The notes: generated by a model from the sequence alone, not told the origin. Positions 19,131 to 29,226 are shown, counted from the stretch's first letter. The stretch: 64,000 bases of DNA from Entomobacter blattae (GCF_014672835.1 NZ_CP060244.1:1219001-1283000), one strand, 5' to 3'. Numbers and translations: made by a program.

Positions 19131-19579
19131 AGGGGGAAGAGAAAGTGAGAACAGAACTCCTGAAAAGGGAGAAGGATTTAAGAGCTTCTCCTATTGGGTC
19201 TCTTCCAAGGGCTCTTCACCACGGAAATGTGATGGGATGGAAGAGTTTTTGGCCCTATATTGTAGTACAATCTTTAAAAATTGTGATACAAAAGAGAGAT
19301 ACAAACCTTCTTCTCGCTCTCGGGCCTTGAGAGGTTTCCTTGGTATATCCCTTGGGGGCAAAGGCGGTGGCCCAAAGGTGATGCCAAGGGGAAATAGCAA
19401 AGATTGAACAGTGGCGTATCTAGGTAGATTGAGGTTCGAGCTTTTGAAAAACTTCAAAATGCTATGAAAGACGCTGGTAAAAAACGCTGGGAAATTCTCC
19501 AAAAATAAGAGAGCACCTTGATAAGAGACGTACCGAGAAATCTCCAGAGAGACATATAGAAAAGTATACAGAGAAACAT
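19131..19579. other. gap before the galactonate cluster
   Basis: No gene is recognised between the mnmG fragment and the regulator. 19500-19580 repeats AGAGAxACATA words that run into the start of the regulator gene. Confidence 0.4.
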
Positions 19580-20626
19580 ATGGAGACACGTAAAGAAAAA
19601 CGAACGAAAAACCCCGTAGTAGGTCGCAGGGAAAGCAGGGAAAAACTCTTGGAAGACGCCCCAGTCCCGGCTCATACCAGAAAAAAAGTTTTTGAAGGCG
19701 CTAAAATCTCAGTTCATGCTCGAAAATCAGTTCACGTCCGAAAAGAAGTGTTGGAAGACATTCAGACGAATGATCAGAAAGAAATTCGGAGAGAAAACCT
19801 CAGCTCTTCTGCCTCCTCCTCTTTACCTTTTACACCTTCAAGTTCCTTATCTTCAGCTTCTTCATCTTCGATTTCCCAATCTTCAACTTTTCAGTCTTCT
19901 ATCCCCGCATCGTTTGGCCTTACCCCGTCAGGCCTTACGGGTTCAGGAAAAACCGAGCAGATTATTTTGGCCCTGGGTCAGCATATTGTTCAGGGCCGCT
20001 ATGAGGTTGGAACATTTTTGCCCGCTGAAAGTGAGTTGTGTGCGTTTTTTCATACGTCGCGTAATGTTATTCGGGAAGTCTTGCGTAGCCTGCAGGCCAA
20101 AAATCTCCTGACAGCTCAGCGCTTTCGTGGCAGTCTTGTCAATGGGCCAGAGCAGTGGAACTTGTTGGATGGCGATGTGTTATCGTGGGTGATCGCCTCC
20201 CGTCAGGATGAAAGGTTAATTTATGCCATGGACGAGCTACGGGCATTAATGGAACCTGCCGTTGCCCGCTGGGCTGCAGAACGGGCCAAAGCGCTTGATT
20301 TGGTTGAAATGGAAGACGCTTTGGCCGCAATGGTGGCCCATCATGCCGATTGGCCAAAATTCCATCAGGCTGATCTTCGCTTCCACCAGGCTATTCTTAA
20401 GGCGGCGTATAATCCTATTCTTTCTCGCCTTGGCGTTGTCCTGGAGGCTTTGCAGCAGGCAGCCTTTAAAAATACCTATCGCGATGAGGAATTCGTCATG
20501 GCGCAAACCTTAGCTGAACATACCACGCTGTTTGAGGCTATTCGCCATCAAAATCCAGATCGTGCTGAACAGGCTGCCCGAAAACTTGTGGCCAGTACTA
20601 CCCATCGGCTAAGGGAGGGGGCATGA
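19580..20626 (+). CDS. GntR/FadR-family regulator of galactonate genes
   Basis: 348 residues. A winged-helix GntR domain covers about residues 120-195 (GQHIVQGRYEVGTFLPAESEL, then FFHTSRNVIREVLRSLQAKNLL). An FCD ligand domain follows (about 215-340), with metal-binding His/Asp positions in FHQADLRFHQAIL and EHTTLFEAIRHQNP. Relatives such as DgoR are about 230 residues. The extra 120 at the N-terminus are low-complexity (HARKSVHVRKEV repeats, then a Ser-rich run), and no in-frame ATG lies near the helix-turn-helix. The gene overlaps dgoK by 4 bases (ATGA), so it should control its own operon, sensing galactonate or a pathway intermediate. Confidence 0.82.
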   Translation: METRKEKRTKNPVVGRRESREKLLEDAPVPAHTRKKVFEGAKISVHARKSVHVRKEVLEDIQTNDQKEIRRENLSSSASSSLPFTPSSSLSSASSSSISQSSTFQSSIPASFGLTPSGLTGSGKTEQIILALGQHIVQGRYEVGTFLPAESELCAFFHTSRNVIREVLRSLQAKNLLTAQRFRGSLVNGPEQWNLLDGDVLSWVIASRQDERLIYAMDELRALMEPAVARWAAERAKALDLVEMEDALAAMVAHHADWPKFHQADLRFHQAILKAAYNPILSRLGVVLEALQQAAFKNTYRDEEFVMAQTLAEHTTLFEAIRHQNPDRAEQAARKLVASTTHRLREGA

Positions 20627-21825
20627 TATCGGCCATAAAAGGGCATAAGCCAGAAGGGCAGAAAAACCTTCCCATGGAAAGGTTGGTTCCTAGAGAAAGG
20701 TTAGTCCCTAGGGAAAAGTTGGCTCCTAAGGAGAGGTCGGCGAGTGGGCAGCCTTATAACCTTCCAGATACTCTTCCGGTTCCAGATAATTTTTCGGCAG
20801 CTAAGGACCCCGTAGTGACAGACTATGTAGCGGCAGATTATGTAGCGACAAACTCTATAGAGACAGACTATATTGCTGTGGACTGGGGGTCCTCCAACAT
20901 CCGGGGTTGGCTGGTGGTTAAGGGAGAGGTTAAAGCCACACGTCATGCTCCCTTAGGAATTACCAACCTCCAAGGGAAAAGCCCCCTCCAGGTTTTTGAG
21001 GAACTCTTTGCTAGCTGGTATATAGGCCAGCCGAGCATGCTGGTATTTATGGCTGGTATGGTGGGGAGTCATAAAGGGCTGTCCATGGTTCCTTACCTGC
21101 GCTGCCCGGTAGCCCTTACGGCGTTGGCAGAAGGGGTCAGGCATTTTAAACCCTACCGGCAAGCCCAGCTTTATCTTGTGCCCGGCCTGTGTGTCGATCG
21201 CCCCGAAGCGCCAGAGGTGATGCGAGGAGAGGAAACCCAGCTGGCCGGTGCCTTTGCCTTGGCCACCCAGCAGGCGACCACCGGCCATATCTCCCTTGCC
21301 GAGCCCCTTGCAGAGGGTGGAGAAATTCAGAGCCATGCGCTCTATATCCTGCCAGGAACCCATAGTAAATGGGCATTGGTTGAAAATGGTGTACTCACGC
21401 ACTTTTACACTGCCATGACAGGAGAGCTCTATCATCTTTTATCAACCCAGTCCTTGCTTAAGGCTTCTCTCTCGCAGGTTTCTTCTCGAGAGGTGTTTGA
21501 GGAAGGGGTAAAGGCCGGCCTGGCGAGTAAGGCTATTTTGGCAGAGTTGTTTGAAATTCGTGGAGCCAGCCTATTGGGGCATCTCCAGGCAGAATTTACC
21601 AATGAGCGGCTCTCTGGTCTGTTACTGGGAGTGGAAATTGGGCAGCTCTCCCAGAAATTCTTATCTTTGATGCGTAAGCGCCCCATTCAGATTGTAGGGA
21701 ATAGCCAGCTGGCTCATCGTTACGCGCAAGCCTTGGCCCTAGCAGGTTTTAAAAGCGTTCAGATTGACGGAGAACAGGCATTTTTAGCTGGTATAAGGAG
21801 TATTGCCCATGCCATGGATAAATAA
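20623..21825 (+). CDS. dgoK: 2-dehydro-3-deoxygalactonokinase with extra N-terminal repeats
   Basis: The kinase converts 2-keto-3-deoxy-galactonate to its 6-phosphate. The core begins near residue 83 with the phosphate-binding YIAVDWGSSNIRGW and continues with FMAGMVGSHKG, EVMRGEETQLAGA, ILPGTHSKWA and a C-terminal VGNSQLAHRYAQAL. The remaining ~315 residues match the usual enzyme length. Residues 1-82 are additional and repetitive: PMERLVPRERLVPREKLAPK and TDYVAADYVATNSIETDYIA. The real start could be internal, but no ATG with a ribosome site is evident near residue 80. Overlaps the regulator by 4 bases and dgoA by 17. Confidence 0.88.
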   Translation: MISAIKGHKPEGQKNLPMERLVPRERLVPREKLAPKERSASGQPYNLPDTLPVPDNFSAAKDPVVTDYVAADYVATNSIETDYIAVDWGSSNIRGWLVVKGEVKATRHAPLGITNLQGKSPLQVFEELFASWYIGQPSMLVFMAGMVGSHKGLSMVPYLRCPVALTALAEGVRHFKPYRQAQLYLVPGLCVDRPEAPEVMRGEETQLAGAFALATQQATTGHISLAEPLAEGGEIQSHALYILPGTHSKWALVENGVLTHFYTAMTGELYHLLSTQSLLKASLSQVSSREVFEEGVKAGLASKAILAELFEIRGASLLGHLQAEFTNERLSGLLLGVEIGQLSQKFLSLMRKRPIQIVGNSQLAHRYAQALALAGFKSVQIDGEQAFLAGIRSIAHAMDK

Positions 21826-22432
21826 CATTCCCCTCATTGCCATTTTACGGGGGATAACACCGCAGCAAGCCCCAGCACATGTTGAGGTGCTGTTGAAAGA
21901 AGGGTTTAACGCCATTGAAATACCGCTTAACTCGCCATCTTGGCAAGAGAGCGTTACAGCCTGTGTCAAGCGTTTTGGCACTCAAGGGCTCATTGGCGGG
22001 GGCACGGTGCTGACAGAAAGTGATGTCGAAACCCTGTATGTAGCCGGGGCTCGGTTGATTGTAACTCCCAATATCAACCCAACGGTGATTGCCCACGCCT
22101 TGGGGCATGGAATGGTTTTGGCTTGTGGTTGTTTGACCCCCACAGAAATTTTTAAGGCGATAGAATTGGGGGTAAAAACAATTAAAATATTTCCTGCTGC
22201 AGCCATGGGGTCCTCTTACATCAAGGCCATCAAGGCTGTTTTACCGCAGGATATCTCCCTTATGGCGGTGGGGGGGATTACACCCGAAAATTTACAAGAA
22301 TATATGCAGGCCGGCTGTATTGGTGCGGGTCTGGGGGGGGATCTCTACCGTGCAGGTCAATCTGTAGAGGTTACAGCAGAACGTGCCAGGGCTTTTCTTG
22401 CAGCTTATCATCATGCCCATCACGGGGGATAA
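21809..22432 (+). CDS. dgoA: 2-dehydro-3-deoxy-6-phosphogalactonate aldolase
   Basis: A class I KDPG/KDPGal aldolase of 207 residues. It has PLIAILRGITPQQA, the catalytic Glu in FNAIEIPLNSP, IGGGTVLT, the substrate-site VTPNINP, the Schiff-base Lys in TIKIFPAAAMG and AVGGITPEN. It splits 2-keto-3-deoxy-6-phosphogalactonate into pyruvate and glyceraldehyde 3-phosphate. I chose ATG 21809 because AAGGAG ends 8 bases before it; a TTG at 21803 would add two residues. It overlaps the dgoK end. Confidence 0.92.
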   Translation: MPWINNIPLIAILRGITPQQAPAHVEVLLKEGFNAIEIPLNSPSWQESVTACVKRFGTQGLIGGGTVLTESDVETLYVAGARLIVTPNINPTVIAHALGHGMVLACGCLTPTEIFKAIELGVKTIKIFPAAAMGSSYIKAIKAVLPQDISLMAVGGITPENLQEYMQAGCIGAGLGGDLYRAGQSVEVTAERARAFLAAYHHAHHGG

Positions 22433-22564
22433 GATCGAAGTTTTTCTATACGGGGTTTTGCTATGGGGTTTTGCCACTGGACTGGGCAGGCTTCTGGTAA
22501 GTTTTTGGTAAGTAAGAAGGGATGAGCCTCCTTCGTTAGAGTTACTCAGTGAGAGAGAAAAAGC

Positions 22565-23713
22565 ATGAAAATTACAAAACTTTCTACCTATCGGCTTCCA
22601 CCGCGGTGGATGTTCTTAAAAGTGGAAACCGATGAGGGGATTACGGGTTGGGGGGAACCTGTCATTGAAGGACGGGCCAAAACTGTTGAGGCCGCTGTGC
22701 ATGAGCTGGCAGACTATATGATTGGCCAGGATCCCTCACGAATAAACGATCTATGGCAAAAGCTCTACCGGGCTGGCTTTTACCGTGGCGGCCCCATTTT
22801 AATGAGTGCCATAGCAGGGATAGACCAAGCTCTGTGGGATATTAAGGGCAAAGTGCTTGGCGTGCCTGTTTATGAATTGCTGGGGGGGTTAGTGCGAGAG
22901 CGGATTAAGGCCTATAGCTGGGTAGGTGGGGATAGACCTGCCGATGTTATTGCTGGTATGGAAAAGCTTATGGCTATTGGCTTTGATACTTTCAAGCTCA
23001 ATGGGTGTGAAGAAATGGGGCTGATTGATCAGGCCAAAAAAATTGACAAGGCCGTAAAAACTGTTGCCGAAATCCGTGAGCATTTTGGAGCGGAGGTTGA
23101 GTTCGGGCTGGATTTTCATGGGAGGGTGGCAGCCCCCATGGCCCGTATTTTAATAAAGGAACTCGAGCCTTACCGCCCACTCTTTATTGAAGAGCCGGTC
23201 TTGGCGGAACAGGCAGAATACTACCCAAGGCTTGCCGCGATGACTCACATTCCTATAGCGGCAGGTGAGCGTATGTTTTCGCGGTTTGATTTTAAAAGGG
23301 TGCTGGCCGATGGAGGACTTTCCATCCTCCAGCCTGATCTTTCGCATGCGGGTGGTATTACAGAATGTTTTAAAATTGCGGCCATGGCAGAAGCCTATGA
23401 TGTAGGCTTGGCCCCTCATTGCCCTCTGGGCCCGATTGCCTTGGCCTCATGCCTGCATTTGGATTTTGTTTCCCATAATGCTGTTTTCCAAGAGCAAAGC
23501 ATGGGGATTCATTATAACCAGGGGGCTGAATTGCTGGATTATATTAAAAATAAGCAGGATTTCTCTATGGAAGATGGCTATTTCTATCCTCCAAGCAAGC
23601 CTGGCTTGGGTGTGGAGGTCGATGAGGAACTGGTTAAAGAGCGCAGCCGCCATGTTGAGGATTGGCGTAACCCCGTATGGCGCCATCCTGATGGTGCCAT
23701 TGCGGAGTGGTAG
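22565..23713 (+). CDS. dgoD: D-galactonate dehydratase
   Basis: This enolase-superfamily (MR subgroup) enzyme has 382 residues, the family's exact length. Visible landmarks are [33 protein letters not shown], the metal-ligand segments LDFHGRV and [16 protein letters not shown], and the catalytic His loop [14 protein letters not shown]. It dehydrates D-galactonate to 2-keto-3-deoxygalactonate, the substrate for DgoK. It follows dgoA by 132 bases. The cluster lacks an adjacent dgoT-type transporter. Confidence 0.94.
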   Translation: MKITKLSTYRLPPRWMFLKVETDEGITGWGEPVIEGRAKTVEAAVHELADYMIGQDPSRINDLWQKLYRAGFYRGGPILMSAIAGIDQALWDIKGKVLGVPVYELLGGLVRERIKAYSWVGGDRPADVIAGMEKLMAIGFDTFKLNGCEEMGLIDQAKKIDKAVKTVAEIREHFGAEVEFGLDFHGRVAAPMARILIKELEPYRPLFIEEPVLAEQAEYYPRLAAMTHIPIAAGERMFSRFDFKRVLADGGLSILQPDLSHAGGITECFKIAAMAEAYDVGLAPHCPLGPIALASCLHLDFVSHNAVFQEQSMGIHYNQGAELLDYIKNKQDFSMEDGYFYPPSKPGLGVEVDEELVKERSRHVEDWRNPVWRHPDGAIAEW

Positions 23714-23754
23714 GGTTTTCCTCCCTTTATGATCTTTCGGTTAAAAACCTCCGT

Positions 23755-23940
23755 CTCTTTTTAGAAGGCGGGGGTTTTGCCAATAGGGGGCTGCCAGTAG
23801 GAGGTTTTGCTAACAGGGGATTTTGCCAATATGGGGAAAATAGTAGCAAAAAACTTTTCCTTAGGGCTGCTTATGGGAACTGCTTATTCGAACTGTTGAT
23901 TGGAAAAAACCGCTTATTGGAAGAACGTATTCCCTTAAAG
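23755..23940. repeat. short-word repeat tract after dgoD
   Basis: Two repeat families adjoin: GGTTTTGCCAATAGGGG/GGTTTTGCTAACAGGGG/ATTTTGCCAATATGGG and CTGCTTATGGGAA/CTGCTTATTCGAA/CCGCTTATTGGAA. Non-coding. Confidence 0.55.
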
Positions 23941-23948
23941 GGATTTCA

Positions 23949-24122
<174 letters not shown>

Positions 24123-24300
24123 CTATAGGGCTGATCATCCTATTATAGGGCCAACGCACTATAGGGAAAGGGTAGACATAGAGGGAAAGAGTAGACATAG
24201 GGAATAGAAAAGTTGTTGCTAAAAAGAAATAGGCGATGTGATTTATAACAATAAAATAAATTTCCCCTTTTCGGATAGGTTGGAATTTGTTAAGAGAATA

Positions 24301-24323
24301 AAGATGTATTTTTAATACATTTT
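24301..24323 (+). promoter_or_regulatory. NsrR-type operator upstream of norB
   Basis: AAGATGTATTT-T-TAATACATTTT is an inverted repeat of two 11-base half-sites separated by one base, matching the published NsrR motif (AANATGCATTT in inverted pair) apart from T for C. It sits 128 bases upstream of norB, the kind of gene NsrR represses until nitric oxide destroys its Fe-S cluster. No nsrR gene is in the window. Confidence 0.65.
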
Positions 24324-24451
24324 TTATATAAAAAAGTGTTTTATCTAAAATTTAAGGATTTCTGTCTTTTAATAAGAAAATCTTTTTACAGAAGGCCAAG
24401 TAGAAAAAAGCAACACTTGGTTATCACTTTGTTTGAGAAAGTTTGAGATGA

Positions 24452-26761
24452 ATGTCTAATAGCTATTATGAGGGTATTCGCAGTGAAATGGCTGCCAGCA
24501 CCCATGTTGAGCTTAACCGGGATCCGGTCAGCCGGGTTTTGAAATGGGTTTTGCTGTTTACGGCCCTGGCATGCTTTGCCCTTATGACATGGGCTACAGT
24601 GTTTACCTATCGTGCTGCTCCTCCTATTCCTGATAGGATCGTGGCAGCCAATGGAACAACTTTGTTTACGGGAGAAGATATTTTTCTGGGCAAGCAGGGC
24701 TTCCAAGAGGCAGACTTGGTCGATTGGGGCGGGCTTTACGGAATGGGTTCAATGTTTGGACCCGATTATACAGCCGCTAACCTGGTGGCCATTGCGAAGG
24801 CTACCGAGAATAACCTCGCCCTTGATGAGCAGAGCATTCCCTTTAACAAGCTACCGGAAGATGAGCAGTTCAAGATCCGCAAGCAGATGCAGATCATGCT
24901 GCGGAATATCGACCTGACTCAAAGCACTCTGACCTTGCCCGATGCCCTTTCTAGGGCCGTGCTCTCTGTAAGGGACAAGCTTGAAAAAGAACTCACAACC
25001 GATGATGTTCTGGCCGGTTATACCAAAGCCCATGCCCTAGCGGGTGAAAAGGCCAAGCATACGGCAGAGTTCATTCTCTATTCGGTCTTTACCACCGTGG
25101 GGCACCGCCCGAATAGTACTATTTCCTGGACACAGAACTGGCCTTATGAACCCGTAGCAGGCAATGCGCCCACAAATCTGACATTTACATGGACATGGGT
25201 TGGATTCTGCTTTGTGTTTTTGGGTTTTGGTACTGTTATTACCATTAACCGGTTATGGCTTTCGGGTGTCGATCAAGGGCCTATGGACTTGGTTATGGTA
25301 GGCTTTGGCAGCCTGACACCAAGCCAGAAAAAAATCTGGAAATTCTTCCTTTTTGTTGCCGTGATGTTTTTGGTGCAGATTTTAGTAGGGGGCATTATGG
25401 CCCATTACTATTCTGAACGAGCAGATTTTTATGGCTTCCCTATCGGGAAATATCTGCCCTTTAACTTTTTGCGCAGTATCCACCTTCAAGCCCCCGTGGT
25501 ATGGATTGCTTTTGCCTGGATTGGGTCTGGCCTTTTCCTTGGGCCTATCATCAGCGGTAAGGAGGCTCGCTTCCAGGGTATTTTGGTCGATGGGTTGTTT
25601 TATGCCTCTGTTTTGGTCGTAGCCTGTATTGTGGTGGGCAACTATCTGGGGATTATGGGGTACTTGCCAGATCTGTGGTTCTGGTTTGGAAATCAGGGGA
25701 ACTCTTATCTGGAGTTAGGCCGTGTGTGGCAGATTATATTCTTTGCCGCCCTTTTAATGTGGTCATGGTTAATATGCCGCTCCTTTTGGCCCGATCGCCA
25801 GCTGTGGGCCCAGGCACGCAATGCCTTCCTTCGGGGGAAAATCCGCCTGGAGCATCTGTTCTGGCTTTCCACCCTGAATATTGCTGTGCTGTATGTGTTC
25901 GGCATGATCCCCATGTTCGAGGTGGGTAAATCCTACACTATGGATGATTTCTGGCGGTGGTGGGTTGTTCATCTCTGGGTTGAAGAATCCTTTGAGTATT
26001 TTGCCGCTTGTGCAACGGCTTATTTGCTTATGGGCGTGGGCCTTGTGTCTCGGCAATTAGCAGAGCGGACGGTGTATTTCCAGCTTATTCTCATCTTCCT
26101 TGGAGGTGTCATGGGAACAGGCCACCATATGTATTGGGCTGGTGAACCCTCAATTTGGATTCCACTGGGCAGCATGTTCTCCTTTATTGAAGTGTTACCA
26201 CTGGTTTTGCTGGTGATTGAATCTATTGACCAATATAAGGTTATTTCCTCTCATGAAACATTCAAATACAAGCTCGGCTATGTCTATATTATCGGGGCTG
26301 CTGTTTGGAACTTTGTCGGTGCAGGGGTGTTTGGCGGGGGCGTGTTGAATGCTCCCTTGGTCAATTATTACGAGCATGGCACATTCCTAACCCTTAACCA
26401 TGCCCATACTTCTCTTTTTGGCGCCTTTGGGCTGCTTGGGTTGGGGATGGTGTATTTCTGCTTGCGCTACGTTGCTGGAGACCGCTTTAGCTTTAATGAG
26501 AAATGGGGATATACGGCTTTCTGGATGTATAATGCAGGCTTGGTATTATGGACCCTGTTAACCTTCTTCCCAGTGGGTTGGGCCCAGTTGGCAGCTGTTT
26601 ATGAGCATGGCTTAACCTATGCCCGTAGTCTGGATTTCTATAACCAGACAACAAACTGGCAATGGCTGCGTATTGTTGGGGATATTGTGTTTGCCATTGG
26701 TGCACTCATTATGGCCCTTGACTTTACCGTTAAACTCAAGCCTATTTTTGCCAAACGCTAG
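24452..26761 (+). CDS. norB: quinol-dependent nitric oxide reductase (qNOR)
   Basis: 769 residues reduce NO to N2O using quinol. The N-terminal ~230 residues form the NorC-like periplasmic part after a first membrane helix ([17 protein letters not shown]), with [20 protein letters not shown]. The heme-copper-oxidase-like core of about 12 helices follows. Conserved ligands are seen in [17 protein letters not shown], the paired histidines of [10 protein letters not shown] and the final [13 protein letters not shown]. Length is normal for single-chain qNOR, and no separate norC is needed. The upstream NsrR-like site suggests NO-induced detoxification. A terminator follows at 26839. Confidence 0.95.
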   Translation: MSNSYYEGIRSEMAASTHVELNRDPVSRVLKWVLLFTALACFALMTWATVFTYRAAPPIPDRIVAANGTTLFTGEDIFLGKQGFQEADLVDWGGLYGMGSMFGPDYTAANLVAIAKATENNLALDEQSIPFNKLPEDEQFKIRKQMQIMLRNIDLTQSTLTLPDALSRAVLSVRDKLEKELTTDDVLAGYTKAHALAGEKAKHTAEFILYSVFTTVGHRPNSTISWTQNWPYEPVAGNAPTNLTFTWTWVGFCFVFLGFGTVITINRLWLSGVDQGPMDLVMVGFGSLTPSQKKIWKFFLFVAVMFLVQILVGGIMAHYYSERADFYGFPIGKYLPFNFLRSIHLQAPVVWIAFAWIGSGLFLGPIISGKEARFQGILVDGLFYASVLVVACIVVGNYLGIMGYLPDLWFWFGNQGNSYLELGRVWQIIFFAALLMWSWLICRSFWPDRQLWAQARNAFLRGKIRLEHLFWLSTLNIAVLYVFGMIPMFEVGKSYTMDDFWRWWVVHLWVEESFEYFAACATAYLLMGVGLVSRQLAERTVYFQLILIFLGGVMGTGHHMYWAGEPSIWIPLGSMFSFIEVLPLVLLVIESIDQYKVISSHETFKYKLGYVYIIGAAVWNFVGAGVFGGGVLNAPLVNYYEHGTFLTLNHAHTSLFGAFGLLGLGMVYFCLRYVAGDRFSFNEKWGYTAFWMYNAGLVLWTLLTFFPVGWAQLAAVYEHGLTYARSLDFYNQTTNWQWLRIVGDIVFAIGALIMALDFTVKLKPIFAKR

Positions 26762-26838
26762 GCTTTCTCTCCTGCGGGAGGGAGAGAAAAAGGCTTAAAG
26801 GGAAGCACCCAGAAAAACGCCAGAAAAATGCCTAGAGA

Positions 26839-26871
26839 AACGCTCGGAAAGAAGATTTCTGGGCGTTTTTT
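26839..26871 (+). terminator. terminator after norB
   Basis: AACGC (26839-26843) pairs with GCGTT, with an inner GAAA/TTTC stem, followed by a T run to 26871. A separate 9-base perfect hairpin without T tract (TTTCTCTCC/GGAGAGAAA) lies at 26764-26789 just after the stop codon. Confidence 0.6.
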
Positions 26872-26924
26872 AGGTTTTGATCTGGGCCTTGTTGGTAGGT
26901 GCAAGCCTTTTGGTGAAGCGTTTT

Positions 26925-27030
26925 TTGGCTTGACGTTCACCAATATTGGAGCTGAAACTTCTATATAGCCAAACTCTTTGGTATGAAGATCTAGCATAAA
27001 CGGACCCAAGGCCCTTTCCATACGGGCAGG
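26925..27030 (-). pseudogene. serS: serS fragment (seryl-tRNA synthetase)
   Basis: On the minus strand, [20 protein letters not shown] followed by EVSAPILVN matches the start of the catalytic domain of seryl-tRNA synthetase (ALxxFMLDLH...GYxE..PPxLVN). Only about 30-35 codons are convincing before homology stops. The stretch 27031-27600 has no gene; 27430-27490 repeats ATATTTTTATAG-type words. Confidence 0.75.
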
Positions 27031-27604
27031 CGAGCGGGCTTAACGTGGAAAAATGGCTGTTCCAATTCTTTCCACGAGCAAGGGGGGTTCTTAAGACCAC
27101 AAAACGAGTGAATAAGGCTATTGCGGGGATGGTTGTGTTGTGATGGGGGCAGGCGCTTTTAAAGCGTGGAGGGAGTATGGCTATGCATGGCTTTGGGGCA
27201 AGGTTAGGCTCTGATTTCCTCATCGCTTTTATGGAGAGTGGGCGGAGTTATGAGCTCACTTTTGAGGAAGGATGAATGGGGGTGGCATTCTGTATGGAGT
27301 ATTCAAGCCAGGTTGCACCCCATTGCTTGTTCTTATGCCCTCTGAAGGTTATGCTCAACCTCTGGAAAAGCTGAGCCACCGATCGCAGGGGTGTAACTGC
27401 GGGGTATGGCTGAATATGGTACAGGATTTTTTATAGACCAGATATTTTTACTAGAGTATTTTTATAGCCAGAATATTTTTATAGGTCAGAGTAAGCGTGA
27501 GGGAGGGCCTTGATCAGGGGTTCCCCACAGAGGCTTCTCACTGAGGTATTTCATAGGGTTTTTAAAATTATAGGGTTTTGAAAGAAAGGGGAAGGGCCCA
27601 TACG

Positions 27605-28024
27605 ATGTTTTTGCCTATGGAATTTTTTCCTTGGTCTTCTATCGGTTTTGGTAAGCTTACTCAAAGCCTTTGTTGGGTTGTTGGGTGTATGGTTCCATTG
27701 GCTTTGGCTGATAGGCCTGTCCACGCTCAAACCCAATTGGGGGGGGAATACAGGGAATGCCGTTTAACCATTGGGAAAGTTGTTTTTTGTGGCCTCCCCT
27801 TTAGTGGGCAGGCCGTTATTTATCGGCCAGGCCCTAAAAGGGTGGAACAATGCAGCCTTTCAATCGGGCAGGTAACTTTTTGCAAAGGTCCCTATAATGG
27901 CAAGGCCATTATGCAGGTTCACACCCCAACTAAACACTATGTAATGTGCGAGATCTCTATAGGTGTACCCATTTTTTGCGGTGAACCCTTTAGCGGTCAA
28001 TGGGTACTCTATGCAAGGCGGTAA
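27605..28024 (+). CDS. secreted protein with three cysteine repeats, unknown family
   Basis: 139 residues. A signal peptide ends about residue 38 (ADRPVHAQ). The mature part is three tandem ~33-residue repeats, each with two cysteines: ECRLTIGKVVFCGLPFSGQA, QCSLSIGQVTFCKGPYNGKA and MCEISIGVPIFCGEPFSGQW. The shared pattern is C-x3-IG-x3-FC-x2-PF-x-G, so each repeat probably closes a short beta hairpin with a disulphide. I know no named family for it. ATG 27605 is preferred over TTG 27578 because GGGGAAGGG lies upstream at fair spacing and the signal peptide then has normal length. Likely extracytoplasmic role. Confidence 0.7.
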   Translation: MFLPMEFFPWSSIGFGKLTQSLCWVVGCMVPLALADRPVHAQTQLGGEYRECRLTIGKVVFCGLPFSGQAVIYRPGPKRVEQCSLSIGQVTFCKGPYNGKAIMQVHTPTKHYVMCEISIGVPIFCGEPFSGQWVLYARR

Positions 28025-28043
28025 GCCTTGTTATGCAGTCTTC

Positions 28044-28874
28044 TTAGTGGAGCTCTGCAATATAGCCCCCAGGGAACTGAAGAATGGTCGAATCAGTATT
28101 ATTGGAGTAGAGGGGGTCTGCCCCAGCCTTAACAGCTTTTGTTAGTGTATCCCAAAGGTTTTCTGTTTTATAGCCAAAGGTTTCTCTCCCGAAGGGGTAA
28201 TTGAGATGACCGTTGGTGATAAAGATACGGGTATTGCCAAAGCTGGTCGAAGAAACAAGCAGAACATTTCTTACAGCCCCATCGGAAATGGGGTTTTGCC
28301 CAGCGGGCATAATGGCATCTTCAATTAAAGCACTGCCTGAAAAAATACTAAACTGCCGAATAAATTCATCAGCGCCTTCCAGGGGAATGTAAAGTCTGTT
28401 TTCTGGCACGGTTTGCAAAGGGGCATACTGAGATGGCTTAAAAAACTGAAAAAGCTGCATTTGCACACCGTTAGGCCATATAATAACGGCATCATTGCCT
28501 ATGGCGTCGCCAAAAGTCTCAATGAGGGCTTTGGCCCCAAGTTGGCGGGCTGTTAGAAGGGCTTGCTGAAGATCAGAGACCATAAAGCCTGTACGTTCCT
28601 GGCCGAAAGGTGCGGGCAGAGCGGTGGCAAAATCAAAAACAGAGAGGCTGCCTACAGGCGAAAAAATAAAAGCGAGTTGGACAGAGCTTTTTGTCGGGGT
28701 TATCTGTACGGTTCCTCCTTCTTGAATTGTGCCGCCAAAGGTGCTGACAAAGCTTTTTGTGAAAGCATCAAGGGTTCCTTTTTTAAGATAGACATGAGGA
28801 AAGCCATTTTGCTGGCCTTCAACCAAGTAACCATGGTTTGAAGATGGGGAATAAAAAGGATCAGAAGAGCTCAT
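28044..28874 (-). CDS. VOC-family (glyoxalase-like) protein
   Basis: 276 residues in two VOC-like modules. The first (about 20-140) has NGFPHVYLKKGTLDAFTKSF, then GFMVSDLQQALLTARQLGA, followed by VIIWPNGVQMQLF. The second (about 150-276) has RLYIPLEGADEFIRQF, then LWDTLTKAVKAG and ILQFPGGYIAELH. Possible metal ligands (His, Glu) appear in HVYL and AELH. The substrate is unknown. An orphan Fur-like box lies 350 bases upstream at 29227. Confidence 0.75.
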   Translation of the reverse strand: MSSSDPFYSPSSNHGYLVEGQQNGFPHVYLKKGTLDAFTKSFVSTFGGTIQEGGTVQITPTKSSVQLAFIFSPVGSLSVFDFATALPAPFGQERTGFMVSDLQQALLTARQLGAKALIETFGDAIGNDAVIIWPNGVQMQLFQFFKPSQYAPLQTVPENRLYIPLEGADEFIRQFSIFSGSALIEDAIMPAGQNPISDGAVRNVLLVSSTSFGNTRIFITNGHLNYPFGRETFGYKTENLWDTLTKAVKAGADPLYSNNTDSTILQFPGGYIAELH

Positions 28875-29226
28875 GAGAGAATGACTCCTAAAATTGTGGA
28901 AGTTTCTGAGATGCCTTTTTGGAAATAGGGTACAGTAGAAAGACTGAATAATATGCCATGATGCTGAATAAGCAATTATAATGGGCAGGATTATAGAGAT
29001 GCTACGAATGAACAGGCTAATATTAGAACAAATAGAGAACTAATGCAAGGTTATGGAAGAGCTCGCCCGTTTTACAAACCAAAAAATAGTTTGCAAACCA
29101 AAAAAATAGCCTGCCCGATTTGTTTTTTACGAGGCAGGCTGTTGAGTTCTCTCAAGGTTAAGTGAGTAAGATTTCCAAAAACAGTTTGGAAATTACAAGT
29201 CCATATAAGAATAAAGACAATTTATT

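Noticed and set aside
26764-26789. Perfect 9-base hairpin after norB considered as terminator
   Set aside because: It lacks a T tract; the downstream hairpin at 26839-26871 fits better.
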